Assembly (NCBI RefSeq): GCF_014648775.1
Contig: NZ_BMRT01000004.1
Coordinates: forward strand, 620,001 to 684,000
Direction: 5' to 3'
Length of the DNA stretch: 64,000 bases
Source: Streptomyces abikoensis
GTDB lineage: Bacteria; Actinomycetota; Actinomycetes; Streptomycetales; Streptomycetaceae
A program made the position numbers and the translations under genes. The notes below the pieces were generated by a model. That model did not search any database. It had not been told where the DNA came from and saw only the letters and a list, made by a program, of their open reading frames with translations. Below are positions 41,287 to 48,854 of this stretch, in pieces; position 1 is the stretch's first letter; the number at the start of each line of letters is the position of its first letter.

Positions 41287-41880
41287 TCAGGCGAGGTGGC
41301 CCGTGTCGTTCCAGCGCTCGATCGCCGGCGCGCCGTACGCCCAGCCCAGGATGGACAGGGAGGTCGGGTCGAGGCGGATGCGGGAGCCGAAGAAGATGTC
41401 CTCGCCCATCCAGCGCGCGGCGATGGTCCGCAGGATGTGGCCGTGGGCGAAGACGAGCACGTCGCGGTCGGCCGAGCGAGCCCACTCCACGACCTCGTCC
41501 GCCCGGGCGGCGACCTCCGCCCGGGTCTCGCCCTCGGGAACGCCGTCGCGCCAGATCAGCCAGTCGGGACGGCCCGCCTTGATCTCGGCGGGAGTCATGC
41601 CCTCGTAGGCGCCGTAGTCCCACTCCATGAGCGCGTCCCACTCGGCGGCCCGGCCGCCGAAGCCGGCCAGCTCGCAGGTCTCCTTGGCGCGGACGAGGGG
41701 GCTCGTCCGGACCTCCACGTCCGGCAGGCCGTCCCACGGGGCGCGGTGCAGCCGCTCGCCCAGCAGCTTGGCGCCGCGCCGCCCCTCGTCGAGGAGGGGG
41801 ATGTCCGTGCGGCCGGTGTGCTTGCCGGACAGCGACCACTCCGTCTGTCCGTGCCGGGCCAGCAGGATGCGCGGTGCCAT
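41287..41880 (-). CDS. histidine phosphatase family protein
   Basis: A 197-residue phosphoglycerate-mutase-like phosphatase. The RHG signature is LLARHGQTEWSLSGKHTGRTD, a second catalytic region is ALMEWDYGAYEG, and the C-terminal His is in VLVFAHGHILRTIAARWMG. It is a cytoplasmic phosphomonoesterase; similar Streptomyces proteins are annotated as acid phosphatase. Substrate unknown. ATG at 41880 gives a normal N-terminus. Confidence 0.9.
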   Translation of the reverse strand: MAPRILLARHGQTEWSLSGKHTGRTDIPLLDEGRRGAKLLGERLHRAPWDGLPDVEVRTSPLVRAKETCELAGFGGRAAEWDALMEWDYGAYEGMTPAEIKAGRPDWLIWRDGVPEGETRAEVAARADEVVEWARSADRDVLVFAHGHILRTIAARWMGEDIFFGSRIRLDPTSLSILGWAYGAPAIERWNDTGHLA

Positions 41881-42168
41881 GGGGTGAGTCCTTACGAGGT
41901 GCGTGCGGTGATGCCTGCGGTGATCTTCGTGCCGTGATCGTGGACCCGGGTGAAAGGCGTGAAGTCGGTCACCTCGGGAACAGGATGAGTTTCGCTCCCC
42001 ATCATCACTCACTTCACCAACGGGCAACCCTCCGGCCATTCCCGGCGTCTCCCACCCCGCACCTCGGGGTTCGGGTGGACTCACGGGGCGGTGTGCGAGA
42101 GATGTGGCGTACACCGTACGGTTGCATATCGCGCTTATTGGCCGCCTGAACACATGGAGAGCGTCCGG

Positions 42169-43143
42169 ATGTACACCGCACCACTGGGGAAGCGGCCGCG
42201 CTGGTGGACCGAACTGCCACTGATCGCCGTGGTGTACGGGCTCTACTCGGCCGGGCGGCTGTTGGTAAGAGGCGATGTGCAGTCGGCCGTGGATCACGGC
42301 GTGGCGATACTCGATCTTGAAAAAACGTTCCGAATAAACATCGAGCCCTCGCTCAACCGGCTGTTCACCGATCATTCGGCGCTCGGCATACCCGCCGACT
42401 TCGCCTACGCCGCCCTCCACTACCTCCTCACCCCCGCGCTCCTGGTCTGGCTCTTCAGGCGACGCCCCGACCACTACCGCCGGATGCGCACCTGGCTGAT
42501 GATCTCCACCCTCATCGGCCTCATCGGTTTCACCCTCCTGCCCACCTGCCCGCCCCGCCTCCTCGACCCGTCCTACGGCTTCGTCGACACGATGCGGCAG
42601 TACTCCGAGTACGGCTGGTGGGGCGGCGACGCCAGCGCCCCGCGCGGCCTGGGCGGGCTGACCAACCAGTACGCGGCCATGCCGAGCCTCCACGTGGGCT
42701 GGGCCCTGTGGTGCGGCGTCGTGCTGTGGGCCCAGGGCCGCACGGTCTGGACCAAGGTCGCGGGCGTCGCCTATCCGCTGCTGATCACCCTCGTGGTGAT
42801 GGGCACCGCCAACCACTACCTCCTCGACGCCGTCGCCGGCGCCGCCGTGATGGGCACGGGCTTCCTCCTCGCCCGCCCGGCGCTGCGGCTCGCCGAACGG
42901 ATCCGCGCCCGCCTCGCCCCGGCGGCACCCGCCGTACCTGCGGAAACGGCCGTGGCAGCGGCGAATGTCAGTGCCGGGTGCGAGACTTCGGCGGGTACAG
43001 CGGGTACTGCGCCGTCCCGGGTTCGCCCGGGGGCGCCGGAGAGACTTCGCGAGGCGGACGCCAGTGACCAGATCCCCCGACAGCCGGCCCGGGGCAGGGC
43101 CGGGGACAGCCGCACCGACGGCGCTGCGACAGCGGCTCGCTGA
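42169..43143 (+). CDS. PAP2-type membrane phosphatase / inositol-phosphorylceramide-synthase-like
   Basis: A 324-residue integral membrane protein with about six helices. The PAP2 motifs present are PSLHVGWALWCG (motif 2, with His) and ANHYLLDAVAGAAVMG (motif 3, with His and Asp); LLPTCPPRLLDP is typical of the AUR1/inositol-phosphorylceramide-synthase-like subgroup. It probably transfers or removes a phosphate-containing head group at the membrane. The ATG at 42169 has ggag nine bases upstream; 42154 is an alternative. The last ~60 residues are low-complexity and the coding region overlaps the next gene by 80 bases. Confidence 0.82.
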   Translation: MYTAPLGKRPRWWTELPLIAVVYGLYSAGRLLVRGDVQSAVDHGVAILDLEKTFRINIEPSLNRLFTDHSALGIPADFAYAALHYLLTPALLVWLFRRRPDHYRRMRTWLMISTLIGLIGFTLLPTCPPRLLDPSYGFVDTMRQYSEYGWWGGDASAPRGLGGLTNQYAAMPSLHVGWALWCGVVLWAQGRTVWTKVAGVAYPLLITLVVMGTANHYLLDAVAGAAVMGTGFLLARPALRLAERIRARLAPAAPAVPAETAVAAANVSAGCETSAGTAGTAPSRVRPGAPERLREADASDQIPRQPARGRAGDSRTDGAATAAR

Positions 43144-44278
43144 GCTGCGCGGCCCCTCCGTCGCGCCCGTCCCGCTCGACGCCCGCGCGCTCGCGGCGCT
43201 CGCCGCGAACCCCGGCTGTCACCGCCGCGCCCTGCTCGACGGGGCGGGGGTGGACAAGGCGGCGCTGGCACGGGCCGTGGGCGCGCCCGTGACGTTCGGG
43301 CAGTCGCAGTTCGCCTTCGTACGCGGCCATTCCTTCGAGGCCCGCGTCAAGTCCGACGGCGGCGCGGAGCTCGTCCGCCTGCTCCACGACCGGCTGGCCG
43401 ACGGCTCCCCCGCGCCCGGCCCGGGCTCCGTGGACACGCCCGACCTCTCCGCCACCGGGCTCCAGGGCCGTACGGCGCGCACGGCCCTCGCCCTGCGCGA
43501 GGCGACCGCCGCCGGGCGGTGGGCCGTGCTGGACCACCCCCTGCTGGCGCTCACCGTCGCCGGGACGCCGGCGTATCTGGAGCCGGACGCGATCGTCGTC
43601 CATCCCGACGGCGGCTGGACGGTCGTCGAGATCAAGTCCTTCGCGATGATCGACGGTTCCGCCGACGCGGCGAAGGTCGGCGCGGCCGCCCGGCAGGCGG
43701 CGGTGTACGCGCTGGCGCTCGAGGCCGTGGCCGAGCGGATGGCGGAGGGCGCGGCGGCGGTGCGCGAGCAGGCCCTGCTGGTCTGCCCGAAGGACTTCTC
43801 CAACCTGCCGGCCGCCGCCCTCGTCGACCTCCGCAAGCCGCTGGCCACCACGCGCCGCCAGCTGGAGCGGCTGACGGGCGTGGCGGAGATCGCCGCCGGG
43901 CTCCCGGAGGGCACGACGTTCGATCTGTGCCCGGCCGACGACGGCCGCACCCCCACCCGGCCCGCCGACGAGCTGGCCGAGGCTCTGGACGCGGTCGCGG
44001 CGGCGTACGCGCCGGAGTGCCTCGCGGCGTGCGAGCTGGCCTTCCACTGCCGGGCGCGGGCCCGCGCGGCGGACTCCGTGCAGACCCTGGGGCGCGGCGT
44101 CCGCGCGGAGCTCGGTGGCCTGACCACCGTCGCGTCCGTCCTCGCGGCGGCCGCGGGCGAGGCCGGCTCCCCCGACGACCCGGCGGTCGCGGCCCTCCGC
44201 CGCGCGTCCGCGCTCCGCGCGGAGGCGCTGGCGCTCGCCCCGGCCGACGAGGGCGCCCTGGCCGGGGCGGGCCGGTGA
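43064..44278 (+). CDS. Cas4/RecB-type PD-(D/E)XK nuclease with Fe-S cysteines
   Basis: A 404-residue protein that I read as a Cas4-like exonuclease. It has a first Cys (Cys52 in NPGCHRRALL), the motif-I helix VRGHSFEARV (residues 87-96), the catalytic set Asp175 (YLEPDAIVV), Glu189 and Lys191 (VVEIKSF), and the QxxxY motif Gln211-Tyr215. A C-terminal trio Cys319, Cys323, Cys329 (PECLAACELAFHCR) would complete a four-cysteine iron-sulfur site, as in Cas4, AddB and Dna2. No CRISPR genes are near. The start is uncertain: GTG 43064 has gagg nine bases before; ATG 42965 is possible. It is followed at 103 bases by a gene of unknown function and then an SF1 helicase. Confidence 0.7.
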   Translation: MTRSPDSRPGAGPGTAAPTALRQRLAELRGPSVAPVPLDARALAALAANPGCHRRALLDGAGVDKAALARAVGAPVTFGQSQFAFVRGHSFEARVKSDGGAELVRLLHDRLADGSPAPGPGSVDTPDLSATGLQGRTARTALALREATAAGRWAVLDHPLLALTVAGTPAYLEPDAIVVHPDGGWTVVEIKSFAMIDGSADAAKVGAAARQAAVYALALEAVAERMAEGAAAVREQALLVCPKDFSNLPAAALVDLRKPLATTRRQLERLTGVAEIAAGLPEGTTFDLCPADDGRTPTRPADELAEALDAVAAAYAPECLAACELAFHCRARARAADSVQTLGRGVRAELGGLTTVASVLAAAAGEAGSPDDPAVAALRRASALRAEALALAPADEGALAGAGR

Positions 44279-44381
44279 GCCGGCGGCCCTGGCCGGCGGA
44301 TCGGCCGATGCCCGCCGGGCACCGCCGGCCGGCGCGGCGCGGGCGGAGCGCCGTCGCGGCGGAAAGAAGGGAGCAGCCCCC

Positions 44382-45977
44382 ATGTCACTGATCAGTACCC
44401 TCGCCCGGATGGAAGCCGTGCGGGACGGGCGGGCGCGGCCGGTCGTCACCGTGCGGCACCGGCATGTCGCCGAGCGGCCGTGTGTGTTCGTGCCGTTGAC
44501 GACCGCCGGTGAGGCCGGTGCGCCGCTCGGGGCGATGGTGGGCACGGAGCGGGACGCGCCCCGGCTGCTGTTCGTGGCGCAGCCGCGCGACAGGGATCTG
44601 CGGTCCGCGTTCCTCGCCGAGCTGGCCGACGCGCTGCTGCCGTACCTGGAGGAGTTCGGCGACGCCGTCGAGCTGGAGCAGCGCAAGGAGACCGACCCCG
44701 GCACGGGGAGGAAGGTGCCGGTCGAGGTCGAGCTGTGCGCGGACGCCCCGCAGCTGCTGGTGCCGAGCGCGGCGGGCGTGGAGTACGTCCGGCTGCTCGG
44801 CCGGTCCATGCGCTTCCGCCGCACCGCCGAGCAGGACCCCGACGCGCCCCACCCCGCGCCGCCGCGCGTGCCGATGCTGGGGCGCTGGCTGACGCACTTC
44901 GGGGAGCGCGCCCGGGTGCCCGGGTCGTCGCTGCTGCTGGCGATGACGCAGGTGCTGGGCCGGCACTGGGCGACGGGCCAGAGCGTGCTGGAGGACCAGC
45001 ACCTCGGTTCCCTGCTCGCCTGGATCGACCCGCCGCAGGGCGTGCCGGGCCCGGAGGCGGCGCTGCGCGCGGAGCTGGCGCGCGGGCCGGACGGGCTGCT
45101 GGTCCACCCGCCCGCCGGCCCGGCCACGGACCCGGTCTTCGACAACAAGCGGCTGGCCCCCGCCGTCGCCCGCTACGACCGGGCCCGCGCGGCCGTCCTG
45201 GAGGCGTCGGCGCACCGGTTCGCGCCCGCCCGGGCGGAGCTGGCCGCCGCCGAGAGCGAGATCCGCGAGCTGCTGGCGACGCAGCTGCGCCCCACCTGGG
45301 ACGCCGTCTGGCACGGCGTCGACCTGCTGCGGACGCTCCCGGAGGGCGCGCGGGTCGCCGAGCGCTGGAAGCGCGACCGCTGGTCGTACACCGCGCACCG
45401 CGACCGCGTCCGCGCCGGGGAGCCGCCGCAGCCCCGGCGGGACGACGCGGTCACGGCCGCGCGCAAGCTGGCCGCCCGCGAGAGCGCGCAGGCGCAGCTC
45501 GACGCCCAGGAGGCGCTGGACGACCCGCTGGTGATGGCGGGCCGGCGGCTGGCCGGGGAGGCGTTCGCGGGGGAGGTCGCCGAGGTGGTGATGGAGTACA
45601 CCGAGGCCAAGGTGCCGAGGCCGCGGCCCCTGGTGACCGTCCGCACGGCCGACGCGCCGCTGCTCGCGGAGGGCGTCGCGCTCCACCGCGCCCTGCCGGA
45701 CGGCAGATCGCAGAGCGCCGAGTTCGTGGCGTACGACCCCGCCGGCCCCGGTATTCTGACCGTGCGGCTGACCGGTGGCATGGGGCGCGGCAAGGTGCCC
45801 GACGCGGGTTCCGTGCCCGAGGTGGGCGATCGGGTGTGCTGGACGCTGTTCGAGCACGCGCCCCGGGGCGGCCCCGAGCTGCCCGACCCCGAGCGGACGC
45901 CCTGGACCCATGGCGGCCCGCCCGCCGAGGGCCCGGCCGAGGCTCCCGACCCGGTGACCGCGGAGGATCTGCTGTGA
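44382..45977 (+). CDS. unknown protein between nuclease and helicase genes
   Basis: A 531-residue soluble protein that I do not recognise. Residues 1-150 mix strands and helices (PLGAMVGTERDAPRLLFVAQPRDRDL). Around 230-390 is long, charged and helical (RAAVLEASAHRFAPARAELAAAESEIRELLA; AARKLAARESAQAQLDAQEAL), a likely coiled coil. Residues ~415-505 are beta-rich (RPLVTVRTADAPLLAEGVALHRAL; VAYDPAGPGILTVRLTGGM) and could be a barrel like the accessory domain that Upf1/Dna2-type helicases carry on the same chain. Good aagggag ribosome site. Its last codon overlaps the helicase start (gtga), so the two proteins are made together and may form one complex. Confidence 0.75.
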   Translation: MSLISTLARMEAVRDGRARPVVTVRHRHVAERPCVFVPLTTAGEAGAPLGAMVGTERDAPRLLFVAQPRDRDLRSAFLAELADALLPYLEEFGDAVELEQRKETDPGTGRKVPVEVELCADAPQLLVPSAAGVEYVRLLGRSMRFRRTAEQDPDAPHPAPPRVPMLGRWLTHFGERARVPGSSLLLAMTQVLGRHWATGQSVLEDQHLGSLLAWIDPPQGVPGPEAALRAELARGPDGLLVHPPAGPATDPVFDNKRLAPAVARYDRARAAVLEASAHRFAPARAELAAAESEIRELLATQLRPTWDAVWHGVDLLRTLPEGARVAERWKRDRWSYTAHRDRVRAGEPPQPRRDDAVTAARKLAARESAQAQLDAQEALDDPLVMAGRRLAGEAFAGEVAEVVMEYTEAKVPRPRPLVTVRTADAPLLAEGVALHRALPDGRSQSAEFVAYDPAGPGILTVRLTGGMGRGKVPDAGSVPEVGDRVCWTLFEHAPRGGPELPDPERTPWTHGGPPAEGPAEAPDPVTAEDLL

Positions 45978-47326
45978 CCGTTCCTTTGGCGCGCGAGCGC
46001 GCCTTCGACCCCGCCGCGGCGGCCAAGGCGGCCACGGACGCGATCCTGCGCGACACGCTGCACGGCCCGCACCGCGGCGTCGTGGTGGATTCGCCGCCCG
46101 GCGCGGGCAAGTCGACGCTGGTGGTGCGGGCGGCCCGGGAGCTGGCCGCCGCCGGCCGCCCGCTGATGGTCGTCGCCCAGACCAACGCCCAGGTCGACGA
46201 TCTGGTGCTGCGGCTGGCCGAGCAGGATCCCGGGCTGCCGGTGGGCCGGCTGCACAGCAATGAGCGCCACCCCTACGACCCGGCGCTCGACGCGCTCGAC
46301 TCGGTCGTGACCTCCGCGAAGGCGGCGGATCTGGCCGGGCTGGACGTGGTGATCTCCACGGCGGCGAAGTGGGCGCACACCAAGGTGGCCGAGCCCTGGG
46401 GGCACGCGATCGTCGACGAGGCGTACCAGATGCGCTCGGACGCGCTCCTGGCGGTGGCGGGGCTGTTCGAGCGGGCGCTGTTCGTGGGCGACCCGGGCCA
46501 GCTGGATCCGTTCAGCGTGGTGGGTGCGGAGCAGTGGGCGGGGCTGTCGTACGACCCGTCGGCGAGCGCGGTGAGCACACTGCTCGCCCACAATCCGGGG
46601 TTGCCGCAGCACCGGCTGCCGGTGTCGTGGCGGCTGCCGGCGTCGGCGGCGCCGCTGGTGTCGGCGGCCTTCTATCCGTACACCCCGTTCCGCAGCGGCA
46701 CGGACCACGGCGACCGGCTGCTGTCCTTCGGCGTGCCCTCCGACGGCTCGGGCCCGGACCGGGTGCTGGACGAGGCGGCCGAGTCGGGCTGGGGCCTGCT
46801 GGAGCTGCCCGCGCGGCACACGCCGCGCACGGACCCGGAGGCGGTGGGCGCGGTGGCGCTGGTGGTCCGCCGGATGCTGGACCGGGGCGGGGCCGTGACC
46901 GGCGAGCGCTCGCCGGATCCGGCGCCGCTGACCGCGGACCGGATCGCGGTGGGCACGGCCCACCGCGACCAGGCCGCGGCCGTCCGGGCGGCCCTTGCGG
47001 AACAGGGGGTGACCGGGGTGACAGTGGATACGGCGAACCGGCTCCAGGGCCGTGAGTTCGACGTGACGGTCGTGCTCCACCCGCTGTCGGGCCGCCCGGA
47101 CGCGACGGCGTTCCACCTGGAGACGGGTCGCCTGTGCGTGCTGGCCTCACGGCACCGGCACGCGTGCGTCGTGGTGAGCCGTGCCGGCGTCGACCGCCTG
47201 CTGGACGAGCACCCGTCGACGGAGCCGGTACGGCTGGGGGTGACGGTGAAGTTCCCGGACGGCTGGGAGGCGAATCACGCGGTGTGGGCGCATCTGGCCG
47301 AGCACCGCGTCCCGTGGCGGCCGTGA
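45974..47326 (+). CDS. Upf1/Dna2-like superfamily 1 helicase
   Basis: A 450-residue SF1 helicase core. Walker A is DSPPGAGKST (39-48), motif Ia AQTNAQVDDL (68-77), Walker B IVDEAYQM (146-153), motif III LFVGDPGQLDPF (169-180), motif IV region PVSWRLP (216-222), motif V VDTANRLQGREFDVTVVL and motif VI RLCVLASRHRHACVVVSR. The TNxxxDxL and LQGxEFD patterns are those of the Upf1-like group. It lacks the usual N-terminal accessory domain, which the preceding protein may supply. GTG start overlapping the preceding stop. With the upstream Cas4-like nuclease it recalls a Dna2 enzyme split over separate genes. Confidence 0.85.
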   Translation: MTVPLARERAFDPAAAAKAATDAILRDTLHGPHRGVVVDSPPGAGKSTLVVRAARELAAAGRPLMVVAQTNAQVDDLVLRLAEQDPGLPVGRLHSNERHPYDPALDALDSVVTSAKAADLAGLDVVISTAAKWAHTKVAEPWGHAIVDEAYQMRSDALLAVAGLFERALFVGDPGQLDPFSVVGAEQWAGLSYDPSASAVSTLLAHNPGLPQHRLPVSWRLPASAAPLVSAAFYPYTPFRSGTDHGDRLLSFGVPSDGSGPDRVLDEAAESGWGLLELPARHTPRTDPEAVGAVALVVRRMLDRGGAVTGERSPDPAPLTADRIAVGTAHRDQAAAVRAALAEQGVTGVTVDTANRLQGREFDVTVVLHPLSGRPDATAFHLETGRLCVLASRHRHACVVVSRAGVDRLLDEHPSTEPVRLGVTVKFPDGWEANHAVWAHLAEHRVPWRP

Positions 47327-47405
47327 GCCGGGGCCCGGGCCGAGCCCGTTCGGAGCCCGTCCGGTCAGCGCTGTCGGGCGTGTTCAGCGGCGTGTCGGGC
47401 GGTGT

Positions 47406-47440
47406 GGGGCGTGGGGGCGCGGCCCGGGGCGGGGCGGGGG
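47406..47440 (+). other. G-run tract (possible G-quadruplex)
   Basis: Five runs of four or five G within 35 bases (47406-09, 47413-17, 47426-29, 47431-34, 47436-40) lie on the plus strand between the helicase gene and the next small gene. Such a tract could fold as a quadruplex in mRNA or single-stranded DNA. In a 72% GC genome it may also be chance. Confidence 0.45.
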
Positions 47441-47498
47441 CGCACTTGCGCGCGGCAGGACAATGGATGACGGTGCAGACGATTCTGGAGGTATGTAC

Positions 47499-47867
47499 AT
47501 GTGCGAGCCGAAGCAGGCTCCCGGTGGGCCGGGCAGTGAGGGCCCGCGCCGCCTGAAGCCCGCGCAGCTGCTCTTCGAGCCACCCGAGGCCGTCGCCGAC
47601 CCCGAGCACTTCTTCGATCTCGAATCGATCGAGGACCCGCGTGAGCTGCTGGCCCGCTCCACCGAGCTGGCCCTGGCGTTCCGCGCGGCAGCGGACCGGG
47701 CGACGGAGTTCCAGGCGGTGGCGGCGGCTCAGCTCGCCGATCCCCGGCGCTTCGACAGACTGCCGACGGCGGTGATCGCCGAGCGGGCGGAGTGGAGCGA
47801 GGACTACACGAAGAAGATGGTCGAGTTCGGCCGTGACCTGCTGCGCGGCAGCAGCCAGGCCGACTGA
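47499..47867 (+). CDS. small conserved hypothetical protein
   Basis: A 122-residue soluble protein, strongly helical after residue 40 (PRELLARSTELALAFRAAADRATEFQAVAAAQLADPRRFD, quoted for position), with a run of acidic residues near FEPPEAVADPEHFFDLESIEDP. The ATG at 47499 is seven bases after a perfect ggagg; ATG 47493 would be too close. I recall similar proteins in other streptomycetes but no function. It follows the helicase by 172 bases. Confidence 0.65.
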   Translation: MCEPKQAPGGPGSEGPRRLKPAQLLFEPPEAVADPEHFFDLESIEDPRELLARSTELALAFRAAADRATEFQAVAAAQLADPRRFDRLPTAVIAERAEWSEDYTKKMVEFGRDLLRGSSQAD

Positions 47868-48012
47868 CCCGGCCCACGGCCGGACGGCCCATGGTCCTCG
47901 ATCATGGGCCGTTGGCATATGCGGCGCACAAGGTAGCGCACTGTCACCGCCCCTGTCCCGGTTTCCCGGAACTCGCCCCGACGGCCCCCCGTCCTGGCTG
48001 GAGCATGGGCCC

Positions 48013-48642
48013 ATGAGCTCCCGGCCGTACGACCCGCGCCCCGCCCGCCACCGGCCCACGCCCGTTCCCTCACCCGCGCCCGCCCCCGCGCCCTCCGCCT
48101 CCTGGGCGCCGCCCGCCCCCGCGTACGTCACCCTGGCCGGGGCCGACTGGCTCGCGTCCGCCGGCAGAGCGCCCCACGAGGTGCACGCCCTGTGGGCCGA
48201 CGACCCGATGGCCCCGGTCGTGCTCCCCTGCGGCACGGTGTTCGACGTGATCGACGCCCCGGCCCTCTTCGGCCGCCGGATACTGGCCCGGCTGTGGTCG
48301 CCCGGCGGCCCCGGCTCCGGGCCGGTGGCGGCCCACCGCGGCAGGCTGCTGCTGTTCGCCGCGCCCGGCACGGCCCAGCGGCTGCCCGCGCTGCTGGCCT
48401 GGGAGGAATGGGGCCGCCGGGACCGTACGGCTCCCCCGCTGCTCTGCTACGGCACGGGCGACGCCGTGACCGTCCCCCCGCTCTACCCGTCGCCCGAGGG
48501 GAGCGAGCCCACGTCGGCCGTCGCCCGCTGGCTGATCGCCCCGGAGGTGCGCCGCCCCCGGCTGCCGGGCGCCGACGCCCTGCTCTGGGCCTGCGTCCGG
48601 GCCGCCCGGGCGACGACCCTACCCATCACCACGGGGGGCTGA
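48013..48642 (+). CDS. primase/polymerase-like conserved protein
   Basis: A 209-residue protein with a Pro/Ala-rich arm and then a compact domain: ADWLASAGRAPHEVHALWA, VVLPCGTVFDVIDAPALFGRRILARLW, RGRLLLFAAPGTAQRLPALLAWEEWG and GTGDAVTVPPLYPSPEG. Relatives in Streptomyces are often annotated as bifunctional primase/polymerase N-terminal domain proteins. The catalytic DxD of true prim-pols is not evident (FDVID stands in its place), so it may be inactive or a regulator. ATG 48013 has ctggag upstream. Being next to a helicase-nuclease cluster makes a DNA role plausible, not shown. Confidence 0.55.
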   Translation: MSSRPYDPRPARHRPTPVPSPAPAPAPSASWAPPAPAYVTLAGADWLASAGRAPHEVHALWADDPMAPVVLPCGTVFDVIDAPALFGRRILARLWSPGGPGSGPVAAHRGRLLLFAAPGTAQRLPALLAWEEWGRRDRTAPPLLCYGTGDAVTVPPLYPSPEGSEPTSAVARWLIAPEVRRPRLPGADALLWACVRAARATTLPITTGG

Positions 48643-48677
48643 AACATACGGATTTTCTTTCCACCGGATCGGGGTGC

Positions 48678-48683
48678 TAAAGT
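48678..48683 (+). promoter_or_regulatory. -10 element of tRNA-Lys copy 1
   Basis: taaagt, ending 16 bases before the tRNA. The other two tRNA-Lys copies have tagagt at exactly the same distance. Confidence 0.5.
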
Positions 48684-48698
48684 CTTCCACGTCAGCAG

Positions 48699-48772
48699 GC
48701 GCCGCTAGCTCAGTTGGTTAGAGCAGCTGACTCTTAATCAGCGGGTCCGGGGTTCGAGTCCCTGGCGGCGCA
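48699..48772 (+). tRNA. tRNA-Lys (CTT), copy 1
   Basis: A 74-base cloverleaf with acceptor gcgccgc/gcggcgc, D arm agctcagttggttagagc, anticodon loop ctcttaa (anticodon CTT at 48733-48735) and T arm ccggggttcgagtccctgg. Discriminator A, no encoded CCA. Identical to copies 2 and 3. Confidence 0.97.
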
Positions 48773-48780
48773 CAGACGGT

Positions 48781-48812
48781 CGAAGGCCCTCACCACACGG
48801 TGAGGGCCTTCG
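48781..48812 (+). terminator. tRNA-Lys copy 1 terminator
   Basis: Perfect 14-base arms cgaaggccctcacc and ggtgagggccttcg around acac, eight bases after the tRNA. The same hairpin follows copy 2. Confidence 0.85.
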
Positions 48813-48847
48813 ACGTGTATCCAGACGTGCATCCAGACGTATATCCA
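48812..48847. repeat. three tandem 12-bp repeats
   Basis: gacgtgtatcca, gacgtgcatcca and gacgtatatcca follow one another directly after the tRNA terminator and end eight bases before the stop of the convergent metalloprotease gene. Confidence 0.75.
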
Positions 48848-48854
48848 CCAGGGG

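Noticed and set aside
41287..42816. 509-residue minus-strand frame including the histidine phosphatase
   Set aside because: The part upstream of 41880 lies antisense to the PAP2 gene and has no domain; the real start is at 41880.
43064..44278. A CRISPR-Cas remnant
   Set aside because: The nuclease is Cas4-like, but there is no repeat array and no cas1, cas2 or effector gene in the window.
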